Part shown: piece by piece, positions 24,501 to 36,905 of the stretch
How positions within the stretch are numbered: position 1 is the first letter of the stretch
Layout of the letters: every line of letters begins with the position of its first letter
Origin: Mercurialis annua
Lineage: Eukaryota; Streptophyta; Magnoliopsida; Malpighiales; Euphorbiaceae
Assembly (NCBI RefSeq): GCF_937616625.2
Contig: NC_065573.1
Span: 8,695,001-8,759,000 of the forward strand
Length of the DNA stretch: 64,000 nucleotides
Direction: 5' to 3'
The notes under the pieces: model-generated
Seen by the model: the letters and a program-made list of their open reading frames with translations, nothing else
Told to the model about the DNA's origin: nothing
The model's database searches: none
Position numbers and translations under genes: made by a program

Positions 24501-27500
24501 ATGCTTAGGTAATCGGAACAGACGTTAAAGGGACTTGAGACGCGACATACTAATCTAGCGTCACTTTTCACGCACACTTTGCGTAAAATAACCTAACCAT
24601 GCTTAGGTAATTGGAACGACACATTAAAGCGACTTGAGACGCGACATACTAATCTATTGTCACTTTTCACTCACACTTTGCGTAATATAACCTAACAACC
24701 ATGCTTAGGTAATCAGAACGACGCGTTTGAGACACTTGTGACGCGACATAAGCATGGTAATCGAAATGACATGTTAAAGATACTTGAAACGCGCCATACT
24801 AATTCAACGTCACTCTTTACGCACGCTTTGCGTAATATAACCTAACCATGCTTAGTTAATCGGAACGACGCATTAAAGAGACTTGAGACACGACATACTA
24901 ATTTAGCGTCACTTTTCACGCACATTTTGCATAATATAACCTAACCATGCTTAGGTAATCGGAACGACGCGTAAAAGAGACTTGAGACGCGACATACTAA
25001 CCTCGCAACAGTTTTCACGCACACATTACGTAATATAACTTAACCATGCTTAGGTAATCGAAATGACGCGTTAAAGAGAATTGAGACGCGAAATACAAAT
25101 CTAGCGTCACTTTTCACGCACACTTTGAGTAAAATAGCCTTACCATACTTAGGTAATTGGAACGAAGCGTTAAGGAGACTTGAGACGCGACATACTAATC
25201 TAACGTCACTTTTCACGCACACGTTGTGTAAAATGACCTAACCATGCATAGGTAATCGAAATAACTCGTTAAATAGACTTGAAACGCACCATACCAATCA
25301 AAACGACACGTGAAAGAGACTTGAAAAGCACCATTCTAATCTAGCGTCAATGTTTATGCACACTTTGCGTAATATAACATAACCATGCTTAGGTAATCGG
25401 ACCGACATATTTAAGAGACTTGAGACGCGAAATACTAATCTAGCGTCACTTTTCACGCACACTTTGCGTAAAATAGCCTTACCGTGCTTATGTAATCAGA
25501 ACGATGTGTTAAGGAGACTTGAGACGCGACATACTCATCTAGCGTCACTTTTCACGCACACTTTGTGTAAAATGACTCGTGAATGAGACTTGAGACGTGA
25601 CATACTAATTCTATTGTCAATTTTCATGCACACTTTGCGTAATATAACCTAACTATGCTTTGGTCATCAGAATGACGTGTTAGAGAGACTGATAACGTGA
25701 CATAAGCATCGTAATCGAAACAACGCGTTATAAGTAACGCGCCATACTAATCTAGCGTTACTTTTTACGCATATTTTGTGTAATATAACCTAACCATGCT
25801 TAGTTAATCGTAACAACACGTTAAAGGGATTTGTGACGCGACATACTAATCTAGCAACACTTCTAACGCGCACTTGGCGTAATATAACGAAACCATGCTT
25901 AGGTAATCGGAACGACGCGTTAAAGACACTTGAGATGTGACATACTAATCGAACGTCACTTTTCCCGCACACTTTGCGTAATATAACTTAGCCATGCTTA
26001 GGTAATCGGAACGACGAGTTAAAGAGATTTGAGTCGCGACATACTAATCTAGAGTCACTTTTTACGCACACTTTGCGTAATATAACCTAACCATGCTTAG
26101 GTAATCGGAACGACGAGTTAAAGAGACTTGAGACGCGACATAGTAATCTAACGTCACTTTTCATGCACACTTTGCGTAATTGAACCTAACCGTGCTTAGG
26201 TAAACGGAACGACGCGTTAAAGAGACTTGAGTCGCGACATACTAATCTAGCGTCACTTTTCACGCATACTTTGCGTAATATATCGTAACCATGCTTAGGT
26301 AATCGGAACACGCGTTAAAGAAACTTGAGACGACATACTAATCTTGCGTCACTTTTTATGCACACTTTGCGTAAAATAACCTAACCATGCTTAGGTAATC
26401 GGAACGACGCGTTAAAGAGACTTAAGACTTGACATACTAATCTATTGTCACTTTTCACGCACACTTTGCGTAATATAACCTAACCATGCTTAGGTAATCA
26501 GAACGACGCATTAGAGACACTTGTGGTGGTAATCGAAACGACGTGTTAAAGAGACTTGAAACACGCCATACAAATCTAGCGTCAGTTTTTAAGCTCTCTT
26601 TACATAATATAATTTAACCATGCTTAAATAATCAGAAGGACGCGTTAAAGAGAATTCGGACGCGAAATACTAATCTAGCGTCACTTTTCACCCACACTTT
26701 GTGTAATATAACCTAAGCATGCTTAGGTAATCGGAACGAGGCGTTAAATAGACTTGAGACGCGCCATACTAACCTAGCGACAGTTTTCACGCACACATTG
26801 CGTAATATAACCTAACCATGCTTAAGTAATTGGAACTACGCGTTAAAGAGACTTGAGACGCGACAAACTAATCTAGCGTCACTATTCACGCATAATTTGT
26901 GCAAAATAACCTAACAATGATTAGATAATCGTAACAACGCGTTAAGGAGACTTAAGACGCGACATACTAATCTATTGTCACATTTCAAGCACACTTTGCG
27001 TATTATAACCTAACCATGCTTAGGTAATCAGAACAACATTGTAGAGAGACTTGTAACGTAACATAAGAATGGTAATCGAAACGACGCGTTAAAGAGACTT
27101 GAGACGCGACATACTAATCTAGCGTCACTTTTTACACATACTTTGCGTAATATAACCTAACCATACTTATGTACCGTAACAACGCGTTAAAGAGACTTGT
27201 GACGCGACATACTAATCTGGCGACACTTTTAACGCGCACTTAGCGTAATATGACATATCCATGCTTAGGTAATCAGAACGACGTGTTAAAGAGACTTGAG
27301 GCACGACATACTAATTTATTGTCACTTTTCAAGCACACTTTTCATAATATAACCTAACCATGCTTTGGTAGTCAGAACGACGAGTTAGAGACACTTGTTA
27401 AGCGACATAAACATGGTAATCGAAATGACGCGTTAAAGAGACTTGAAGCGCGCCATACTAGAGTCACTATTCACACACTCTTTGTGTAATATAACCTAAC

Positions 27501-27890
27501 CACTTAGGTAATCATAAAGACGCGCTAAAGAGACTTGAGACGCAACATACTAATCTAGCGTCACTTTTCATGCACACATTTCGTAAAATAACCTACCCAT
27601 GCTTAGATAATCGGAACGACGCATTAAAGAGACTTAAGATGCAACATACTAATCTAGCGTCACTTTTCATGCACACTTTGCGTAAAATAACCTAACCATT
27701 CTTAGGTAATTGAAACAATGCGTTAAAGAGACTTGAGGCGCGCCATACTAATCTAGCGTTACTTTTTACGCACACTTTGCGTAATATAACTTAACCATGC
27801 TTAGGTAATTGTAATAACGCGTTAAAGGGACTTGTGACGCGACATACTAATCTAGCGACACTTTACACGCGCACTTGGCGTAGTATAAGT
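21579..27890 (-). repeat. 99-bp satellite array, reverse (proximal part of the left palindrome arm)
   Basis: Continuation of the reverse array, about 64 monomers. Half-monomers lie near 21697, 22238, 22580, 23458, 24000, 24748, 25688, 27050 and 27405. A distinct subtype (CGCCAAGTGCGCG on the minus strand) recurs near 22414, 23636, 25867, 27233 and 27868. From about 26.2 kb down to 21.6 kb it is collinear, inverted, with 40.8-45.09 kb. It ends at about 27890 where forward satellite resumes. Confidence 0.95.
23697..25182 (-). repeat. 743-bp tandem duplication within the satellite (7.5-monomer higher-order unit)
   Basis: Two adjacent blocks, about 23697-24439 and 24440-25182, share many rare variants at a constant offset of 743 bp: TCTAGCGTCA at 23811 and 24554, and ATAGCCTTAC at 24391 and 25134. 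Each block holds about seven full monomers and one half-monomer. The right palindrome arm has only one copy, so the duplication arose after the arms formed, or the right arm lost a copy. Confidence 0.82.
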
Positions 27891-28034
27891 TACCATGTTT
27901 ATGCCGCATCATAAGTGTCTCTCACGCGTCGTTCCGATTACCTAAGCATGGTTAGGATATATTACACAAAGGGTTTGTGAAAAGTGATGCTATATTAGTA
28001 TGTCGTGTCTCAATTCTCTTTAACACGTTGTTTC
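27891..28034 (+). repeat. Short forward satellite block beside the inversion junction
   Basis: One half-monomer (ACCATGTTTATGCCGC) and one monomer in forward orientation directly abutting the reverse array. The junction lies in ACCATG, shared by both orientations. The block is cut at 28034 (…TTGTTTC) by the minus-strand LTR element; satellite resumes at 38889. Confidence 0.88.
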
Positions 28035-29825
28035 TGTCACGACCCGAAATCACAAGCCGAGACTGGCGCTTGGGAATGGGAATGGTTGTTCCAAAACCTC
28101 TAGCAAGCCTAAAATTCAGTAAAACTTTTTTCGCAAAACATCAATCATACATTTTTTTTCGCAAAACATCAACCAAACAATACAAGTCAATCCAAACAAC
28201 TCATTCCAAACAATTCATGCGATGCATTTAAATACTATTCATATAGTATATAGCATAAGTTTTATATGATAATGCAAGTAAGTAAAATATACTCACTTCT
28301 TGCTTATCCAAAATCCTCGTTAGTTATAGCGTAAGCTCCCTGAGCTCCTTTTCAGCTATTAGGTTTCCTTGTCGAACTTAGGACAAATCATATAGATCTC
28401 GAGTGAGATTCTAACTCAATAGATACTTAGACTCGAGATAAAGAAGTTGCATAACTTGTCGCATTATTTACCCCGTAGTCGACTCTGTTTTCTAATCGTA
28501 AAATAATCCGACCTCTAAAAAAAACTAACATTCTCAAAGTTAAGAATGTCCTCTACAAGTTTCGTTGAGGTCTCGGACTAATACTAGCACCTGAAGGTGT
28601 CAGAAACTAGCCCTTAACTTATTAACTTGGGCTGTCCAGAAAATCAGAACTGTTACGCGCGTCGTAATGTTCTGATCTGTTTGGGCCACTTAGAGGCCGA
28701 ATCTGCAGAAACTTAAACCTAGACATATTTAGAAGACACTCTTAAGTTTCTAGACCAATAAACGGAACTTAATTAGGAACTATATATCCTGAGATATAAC
28801 CCTCTTAACAAGGCTGTTTTGCAGGGCAGATTTCGGCAATATTTATCTAACTTTCATACATTCAAACTTAACTCAATTCTATTCTAATTCAGCAAATTCA
28901 TCATCATTTTAAGGCCTAGAACACATTAATACTCATGTCTTAATGGTTTAGGTCCTTGGACAAACCCTTCATCCATTGCCTATCCAAAATTTCCAACTAT
29001 ACAACACATATTGACTTAGGCAATTCATTAAACACTTAATACTCATGACTATAACCAAATCCATATTCTAAGACATCACTTAAATACTTCCATCAAGGAC
29101 TCAATGATTTCAGATTTTCCTTACCCTTGATGGTTCCTTAAAGCCGATTGATATTAGCCTTCAAATCATCATGAGAGTCCTTCTCACAAGCTCAATATCA
29201 TCTATAAACATCAAACCTCACAAAACCTCAACTTAATCACTAAAACCGAAATAATTCAGCTGCAACCCTAACCAAAATCACTCATCCTTACCTCAAATTG
29301 AAGCCATAATCCGGTAGAAGATCCTTTTCTCGTTCCGTGGCCGCGAGAATCGCTCAATTCCGTTGAGAAACGAGAGAGATATGACAATTTGAAGGTTTGA
29401 TGTATTTGGGGAAGAACACATACGGGTTTCTTCTTATTTCAGCAAAAGAAATGAGTTCTTGGCTGATTTAAGCTTAATTTCTTTGTTTTTATCTTTATGG
29501 CAAAAATCCCTCTTTGATCCTTAAGTTTGCCACCTCCTTACTTCACAATCCGTAACTTTTTTTTGGTCCAATTTAGTCCGTTGAACGCTAAATCTTTTAG
29601 GTCCGATCAATTCCGTATTATTTATTTCTAAGTAAATAATATTAATCCCCTACCTTATAATTCCACTCTCCGACAATGTATTTCGGCAATTTTAGCAAAA
29701 CGCTCAAATTCCATTTTTGGGTTAAAGTGTACTCGGATCCTCTTTCCAAACATACTTGGCCTGAATTTCATAATTTAGGACTTGTGGCACGGTCCAATTA
29801 TCATATCACATTCAGGGTTATTACA
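28035..29825 (-). repeat. 3' LTR of the minus-strand LARD-like element (internally deleted)
   Basis: Runs from TGTCACGACCC (its 3' end on the minus strand) to TTATTACA (its TGTAATAACCC start). Relative to the partner LTR at 35762 it lacks about 1.27 kb (partner 35882 to about 37149) and a further 105 bp (partner about 38711-38815). At the first deletion a copy of the nearby TTTTTTCGCAAAACATCAA has been inserted as filler (28125-28144 repeated at 28152-28172). Confidence 0.85.
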
Positions 29826-29837
29826 TTCACCCCACCT
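29826..29837 (-). other. Polypurine tract of the minus-strand LARD-like element
   Basis: AGGTGGGGTGAA on the minus strand, directly before the LTR start TGTAATAACCC. It is preceded by the inverted repeat GAATTCGAGGACGAATTC (about 29844-29861), which has a near-identical counterpart in the element at 45094. Confidence 0.75.
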
Positions 29838-30470
29838 TATAATGAATTCGTCCTCGAATTCAAATCTTTGCCACTTCCTTAAAATAAACATATATGAGTA
29901 TTTCCTTCGTATACTCATTTTGAATTTTCATATACACTCTTTTATTAGGTGTTCCTTCTCCTTATGACACTTCTCCATATATAACTTGAATAACTGTCTT
30001 TGTTATCAAGTACTTGACTTATCTTATGACAATTACTAATATCTTCATTAAGATGATTAGTCTTGTCGCTACATCCTTTCGTATCTTATTCTTAAGCCTT
30101 TAGTCTTCCTTATGATCTATCTCGTTGTGAACTTCTTAGTTCACACGTAGTTACTTCGCATACGATCTCCATAATGATAGGAAAACAATTGTTGTCGCGT
30201 TGGGATTTTACTCCCATCGTCTATTAACTTCTTGACTTACTACGCTCATATCTTTTCACTTCGTATCGCCTTTATTCTTTATATATTACTTGTGGATATA
30301 ACTTTGACTTACCAATTCAAATTACCTTAACTTGTCCAAAGTTGGCTTTTTCTAGCTTTCTTTGGTTATTCAAACCGCTTATTCGAAAGCGTTTGTTTAG
30401 CAAACAAGGTTGACATTCTTATAGTTAACAATGTTGTCTACGACTTCCATTCAAACTTCGGGTTGTCAAC
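29838..30470 (-). other. Internal region of the minus-strand LARD-like element, 3' part
   Basis: Non-coding: no frame of meaningful length, AT-rich, no gag or pol motif. It ends at TCAAC (30466-30470), the left copy of the target duplication around the solo LTR. Confidence 0.75.
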
Positions 30471-33053
30471 TGTCACGACCCAAAATATTGAGCCGCAACC
30501 GGCGCTAGGGAACGGGAGTGGTAGCTCCGGAACCCATAGCAAGCCTCAAATCACTATTAATTTTTCGCAAATAATAAACAATTAACACAACACAACAGAA
30601 GCAAATATACATAACATATATACACAAATATTTACACTAACTGTTTTGTTAACCTCGCGGGCTCTAGTTACCGTACCATGTACGAACTGGTCTCGCGGTA
30701 CTATATACAAAAGTTAGTGTAATAATACATATCACCGGCATCTGGGGCCGTGAACAAAACATACTACCTGTAGCCAATCAAAAACATATAAACAGGACAG
30801 CAAGTAATATGTACACTCAAAATGTAATGCTGTCTAGGCTACGACACTGTCGACTCTGGACCACTACTGCAGCACTCACAGAAGTCAGAAACTATACATG
30901 CACAGCTGACTTCTGGACTTCAAAACTGGCCTCTAGCTAAGTCCATACACTAAGCACCTGAAAGACATCAAAGGCGAGGGGTCAGTATTTGGGGAACATA
31001 CTGAGTAAGTAGGCACATTACTAATAGTATTGCTAAAAACATAACATCATATACGATAAAACATATAAATAAAATCAATATTCGATATCAAAATATAATA
31101 TAACATGCCATTATATAATCCTATTAGATTCGATTGAAACCCTAATCACGATACTCAATACGATCTATAACGTATCTACGATTTATAGCGATAATAATCA
31201 ATTCGATCGATCCGATGGGTAGGGTCCCGAGATAATTCAACCGAGTTAAACCACTACAGTCTCTTAATCCCAAGGTGTTGGTCCCGAGATAGTTCAACCG
31301 AGTTAAACCCACTGGATACGGGTCCCGAGATAGTTCAACCGAGTTAAACCTCGTATCCCATTTGATATACGTATTCCAACTTCGATACGATACGATACGA
31401 TAAACGATGTTCAATATTCGATATTCGATGTAATTCCATGACACGATAACAATCTAGACACGCTAGACTGACACACTTACCGGTGATCACACAGTCCTAT
31501 TGACGCCCAATAGGTAGTACGTTTCCTCGGATCACACACTGGTTTCAAAACTATAATAATTCGATAAACGATATAATAATCGATAATAACGATAAACGAT
31601 AGTCGATAAAAGCAATTCGATAAGCTATATATCAAATCATATACTATGCAATTTGCTTATTCATAATATATCAAAATAATAAATTTTAAATAACAATACA
31701 CAAAAGTAAAGTGCCACTCACAGAAACCGCTATCCAATCTATGACGTGGTCGATGAAATGATATGCTCTTGCTACTCCACGTCTGATGCCCTCACTGCTC
31801 GCTGACACGTCTGATAAAACGTTTAATGGTCAGACGTGAATTTCATGTTTATATGTATAATACTTTTAAGTTCTAAGTTTAAGTTGATTGGATTCCACTT
31901 CTAGTTTGCTCGTAAACTCGATGATCCTTAGTCGTACTTACGACTTACCAAATACCGTCTCTCAATTTCGATAACTTCTTACTCGAATTCTTACTCAATC
32001 GATATGCTTATCTTGATTACTCATTATGATAATGTTCATTTCTATAATTTCCTTTTATTATTCATTTCAAGACATTTATCAGAGTTCTACACCCATATCA
32101 CGTTATCGGAAGCTATTTTTCGCTCCCAAAAGTCCCCCGGAGATCGGCATCGAAGTAGGGCACGTCGTGCTAGCTTGGCACATCGTGCCCTTCACTGGTG
32201 CACGTCGTGCACCCTTGTGGCGCACGTCGTGCGCACTTCGGGAGCAGCGTTTTTTGATGCTTCTGCACCATTTCCGAAGCCCCAAAACACTCAAAACTTA
32301 TACCAATACATACCCACTTCATTTAAACACTTATCTTATCATTTTACATCTCAATAACTTCAAAAACAACTCAATTCCTAACCGTACGATTCGAACGTAA
32401 TTTTCTATATGAAACAGCCCACAAAAACTGAGATACAACACCACCAACTGAAAGATTACCTTGATATGATGCCTTAGAATGATAGAGGATTCAATTCCGA
32501 AGAGATCGCCGCGGAAATCGCTCGAAACAGACTCCGTACGGCGAAACGGCGAAGAAACGAAATCGATCGATGTTAAACGAAGCTTCTGGACCTCACTCTT
32601 CTTCTTCTTCTTCTGATTCTAACATATTCATATTTCCTTAATTATATATCACTTGGCTAATTTGTTAATTTAATCCCTAATTTCTTCATTTGTTACTGAT
32701 TATCCTTTGAACTTTTCTTTTGCTCAATTTAGTCCGTAACTCAATTAATTAACACTCTTATTATGATTTATACGTATTATTTATATTCAATAAACAATAC
32801 GAATCCCAATATTAATATTTTCCCGTCAAAACTTATAAATTTCCATTTTTGAGACGTAGTGGCTAAATTACCACTTTAGTCCATGAACTTCATTTGGGGC
32901 TTTTCTTGACATTTTTCCTTTTAATTCCAATTCCAACTTATAACTGAAATAAATATTAAATTCCGCATAATTACTTTCCAATATCGCCACTCTGGCGACT
33001 CTAAACTGAACACGTGGCCCAATTAGATTATTAAAATCTTTTGGGGTATTACA
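30471..33053 (-). mobile_element. Solo LTR nested in the LARD-like element
   Basis: 2583 bp with LTR ends (TGTCACGACCC ... GGGGTATTACA) and a perfect 5-bp duplication TCAAC (30466-30470 and 33054-33058), but no internal region or partner. Its ends match the LTRs of the element at 45094 (TGTAATACCCC start, GGTCGTGACA end on the minus strand), so it is a related family. It most likely arose by recombination between two LTRs. It holds four GCACGTCGTGC-type sites (32160-32232) and three copies of GGTCCCGAGATAGTTCAACC or a close variant (31223, 31281, 31321). Short open frames over the motif cluster (32004-32400) are not convincing genes. Confidence 0.88.
32160..32232. promoter_or_regulatory. Cluster of GCACGTCGTGC sites in the solo LTR
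   Basis: Near-palindromes at 32160, 32178 (one mismatch, GCACATCGTGC), 32200 and 32222, spaced 18-22 bp. Each holds an ACGT core, the core of plant bZIP-type sites. The same motif is clustered in both LTRs at 45094-55229. A regulatory role is inferred. Confidence 0.5.
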
Positions 33054-35745
33054 TCAACAATACCCAGAAGTGTCGAAAACTGGCCCAGAAGTCGCTTCCC
33101 TGGGCTAACCTTAGAGTTGTAGAATTTCTTATATAGAATATTGTTTGAGTCTATAGACTCATTCACGAATTCTTTTCCTGAAATAAATTCAGGATCCTTA
33201 TACCTTATATTCTTGTCTACAACTTTCGTTTAGAGTTGAACTACTTTAAACATCTCCTTAATCTCCAACACTATCTTTTTAGTTGTTGCTAATTATGCTT
33301 ATAGGAGTTGGCTTAACGAAGTCCTTTACTTCTTTTGATATTTATGATGAACTATTATTCCATAATAGTCTTATTGATTCCCCTTCGACTGTCTCTCGAA
33401 GTCTTAACTCGTAGTCCTAACATTTATTCATTAGGTTATACTACTTCTCGATGAATCTCTATTTTCTTCTCATCTCATACTAGATCGCGTATACGTTCAT
33501 CTTTTCCTTTCACGCTTTCACTGCGCTACTCTGATTAACTATTTACTAACTGTTGTCTTTACAGTTAGATGTATACGATCTTTCATGAGATATCCTTGTT
33601 GATATCTTATGGTATATAGGAATATTTTTCTCTTTATACCATCGCACCCTTCATGGATTTCTAGCGTTGAATTCCATGAAGTTGAATGCTTAGCAAGCAT
33701 TACTCACTATACGTTGCGTCCATCTTTCGTGTCGTACTCCTTATCTCTCGATCTTTTAACTTTGATCGTCCATATCAGATTGATAACCTTTTTACCATTG
33801 TGCGATGTACTCCTTTCCCTTTTCCTTATTTCTATATGTCTTGATCATCTTATACTTCTCATCTCGATATTTCTAATATCGACTATCTATAGGAGGTATA
33901 ACTTCTCCCTTCTAGAATCTATCGACGTATTGCATTCTTGCTCGTGCGTGCATCCTTATATCCAACTCTTACTGATATATATTCTATAAGTAAGGTCCAT
34001 CTTAGACTGATATCAAGTCCTCCCACTTGGCTCTCTTGGCCTATGGCTATTCTGAATCCATTTCCTCATATCTTACTTCCTTACTCTTTATGTTAGGTGT
34101 CTTTCCAATAGACTACATTATCATGATCTACTGCCTTTCTCGTTTACTCTTTATAGAGTACTAAGCGTCCTACGCGTATTACTCAATCCTTCTTATCATC
34201 ACATGGTCTTTCCATGGCCCGTACTCTTTTTGGTCTTTTATTTTTCCTTTCTTTTTGTTTTATACTTTCTATCTTTACCCCATTTCAATCTAGAGTAAGT
34301 ACCAGTCGTAGGTATCTTACTAACAATTCTTGTGTCTCGCATCAATTAGTTTATACTGGGGTATATTTTATCACATATGTTCATTCTTGTTTATAAAGAA
34401 TCTTTTTATTTTATTGTCGCATGGCTTTACATCTGGGTTTCTTACAAAACAAATACATTTTGAAACATTCTTGATATTGCTGATCGATCAGTCTTTCAAT
34501 CTTTTCTTTTATTTCAAACCATTTGAAATATCAGTACAATGTAGCTCAGAGTGATGACACCTCTCATCACTAATGAGTTGCTCAATAAAATCACGTTTCT
34601 TTCACTACTTGTGAAGATATGATGCATGATGTTTTTGAAAATCATCTTTTATATGCATTGCTTAACGTGATCATGACATATATCATATGCGAGGTCTGAG
34701 CACAATTGCACTGTTTAAAATCATGGGATTTTCTCGTTTTGAAAATCAAAGTAAGTCCCTCCAGATTACCCACTTTGCGACATTAACGACTTTTCATTAT
34801 TCTTTATTGGGTTTTTTATAATAGTTTTGATATTGGACTTATTGTTGTCCTTTAACACTTATCGAAGTGTTTTATAGCTAATGCTATTCTTTTATCATTG
34901 CTAACTGAATCTTTTGTTTCCCCGTTTCGATACTCATTCATCTCTATTGTTCACCATCCCGATCACATTTGGATACCTTGTAGCCCTTAGGCTTACGGAT
35001 CTATCTTTCATAGCCTTCTTCCTTTTTTCTCGTTTACCATCCTCGTGGTAAATCAAAAACTAATATAGGGGATTACGTTCCACGTCATATGTTCATTATG
35101 TATTTTTATGTGTTCTTTGTTCAATTCCTATACTAGCATCTATGTATAGGATAAAGCTTATGTGCGCGGGTTTCTCAATCCAATACTTTAAGCTTTCATC
35201 TCATCAATGCACATCTTATCAATTATGATATCACATAACAAACAATCAATGCAAACATATCAATCATATATGCACGTATGGCATATAAACATGCTAATCA
35301 TATAAGCATGTATGGCACACAACACAAAATCAGGTCATACCTAGTGGTGCCTAACTAGACTCGCCCCTTTCTCGAGTCACGATGTCATTTTCACGTTTTT
35401 CAGCGCGTCTAATATTACTTTTACCTCTTTACACGAGTGCAAGGTTATGCCAAGTACTACTTGCACCATCCTTAAGCACATGTATATGTTATCGAAACGT
35501 AGTACGCATCCTCGCCTCAACCATATACTTCACGAAAAACACACAACATCTCACAAATCGATCGATCAACCTTAGTAAAAACAATCAATCAATGACAATC
35601 AGACTCGGGTACGACTTCTTTTTATAGCTGCAGTAGTTCCTAGGTAACCTTATAACAAAACCTAGGGTCAAACAAATACTTACTACAGAATGGCAGTGAT
35701 ATCAATCTGCCCCAAACCATATTAGCAGTAATAACTGGACTAACT
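33054..35745 (-). other. Internal region of the minus-strand LARD-like element, 5' part
   Basis: 2.7 kb without recognisable protein motifs. The longest open frame (33609-33989, opposite strand) is rich in Leu/Ile/Ser and matches nothing I recognise, so it is treated as chance. Together with 29838-30470 this makes about 3.3 kb of original internal sequence. Confidence 0.72.
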
Positions 35746-35757
35746 GCTCTGATACCA
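35746..35757 (-). other. Primer-binding site, initiator tRNA-Met type
   Basis: TGGTATCAGAGC on the minus strand, four bases inside the LTR end at 35762. This is the standard initiator tRNA-Met complement used by many plant Ty3 and Ty1 elements. Confidence 0.9.
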
Positions 35758-36219
35758 ACTTTGTCACGACCCAAAATCACGAGCCGAGACCGGCGCTAGG
35801 GAATGGGAATGGTTGTTTCAAAACCTGTAGCAAGCCTAAAATTCAGTAAAACGTTTTTCGCAAAACATCAATCATACATTGACTTTATAAGCGGAAGCAT
35901 TTACACACACATATTTATACACTAGTAACTTATTGATACAAAATACTTGGGCTTCCTGATTCCGTATCTTTTACGTACTTGCCCGACACATAATAGTGTT
36001 CAAAACCATATCATCACGGGTATTTACCTTCCGTGTACAAAACATATATAACTACAAAGACATCATATGAAAATACAATACTAGACCACAACTCTGGTCA
36101 GACAAAACACTACTGCAGCAACTACAGAAATCTGGACTGTATGCTTCAATATTGACTTATGATCAAAGAATGGACTTCTAGCCAAATCTAGAGTATATGT
36201 ACCTGAAAACAAACATTGT

Positions 36220-36240
36220 GGGGGGGGGGGGGGGGGGGGG
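36220..36240 (+). repeat. 21-base G homopolymer
   Basis: An uninterrupted G run inside the LTR at 35762-38888. It lies in the segment deleted from the partner LTR, so its original length cannot be checked internally. Such runs are error-prone in sequencing and can form quadruplex structures. Confidence 0.9.
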
Positions 36241-36700
36241 CAGCTTTTAGCTGAGTGAGTTATACGTTACTCACCCTATTATCAAAATAGCATCGCATTT
36301 TTAAAACATTTTATGCAAACACAATCATCTCGTATACATATACTTTGAATCAATTCGAATAGGCAAAATAGGCAATTCAAGCAAGTCTTAACGGAGGTAT
36401 TGCCTTTTCGGTCCGTCACAAATTCTGGGCAATCACCAGACACAAAATTCATAATGCCCGGGATAATTCAACCGAGCTCACACCACACAACTTCACAAAA
36501 CATCCACACCATACTAAATATACACATTCATAAGCATTTCAAGTAACTAAAATATAGCTCAAGCGATGATCCATTCAACATAAGCAATAACCATAACAAA
36601 CATAGTAGTCCAATGTTCAAGTCAAACCAAACATATTCACACATTTCCAATCAACGTCAAGCTTACAGAAGGATATTCAATTATGCGCATAATTCACATG

Positions 36701-36905
36701 TTGGCCCAAATCGCCATATAGGCAACCAACATATTGTCATTGGCCCGAATCGCCATTTAGGCAACCAATAACTGAATTATCACAATGTTGGCCCAAATCG
36801 CCATATAGGCAACCAACATTACGTTATTGGCCCGAATCGCCCTTTAGGCAACCATTAACTTAATCTCACGTCGTTGGCCCAAATCGCCATTTTAGGCAAC
36901 CAACG
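36701..36905 (+). repeat. Alternating 39/48-bp tandem repeat in the LTR
   Basis: Five units starting TTGGCCC at 36701, 36740, 36788, 36827 and 36874 (spacings 39, 48, 39, 47). The first, third and fifth read CCCAAATCGCC; the second and fourth read CCCGAATCGCC, so the true period is a dimer of about 87 bp. Each unit is bounded by TTGG and CCAA and contains GCC...GGC, so each could fold back on itself. Confidence 0.85.

Noticed and set aside
12050..27890. Many open frames of about 60 residues in the satellite, with repeated KSDARLVCRVSSLFNASFRLPKHG-like products (written here only in part)
   Set aside because: The monomer is 99 bp, a multiple of three, so one frame repeats every 33 codons. A TAG in GGTTAGG ends it in nearly every monomer; longer frames appear only where that TAG is mutated. 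There is no start context, no conservation of frame, and both orientations occur.
18511..27890. Inverted arrays explained as simple assembly duplication
   Set aside because: The arms differ by about 9% in a sampled stretch and carry different insertions and duplications, so they are not one sequence assembled twice; read-level confirmation was not possible here.
33609..33989. 126-residue open frame in the LARD-like interior
   Set aside because: Hydrophobic low-complexity product, no motif, on the strand opposite to the element, and the other LARD-like interior has only similarly featureless chance frames (51186-51596).
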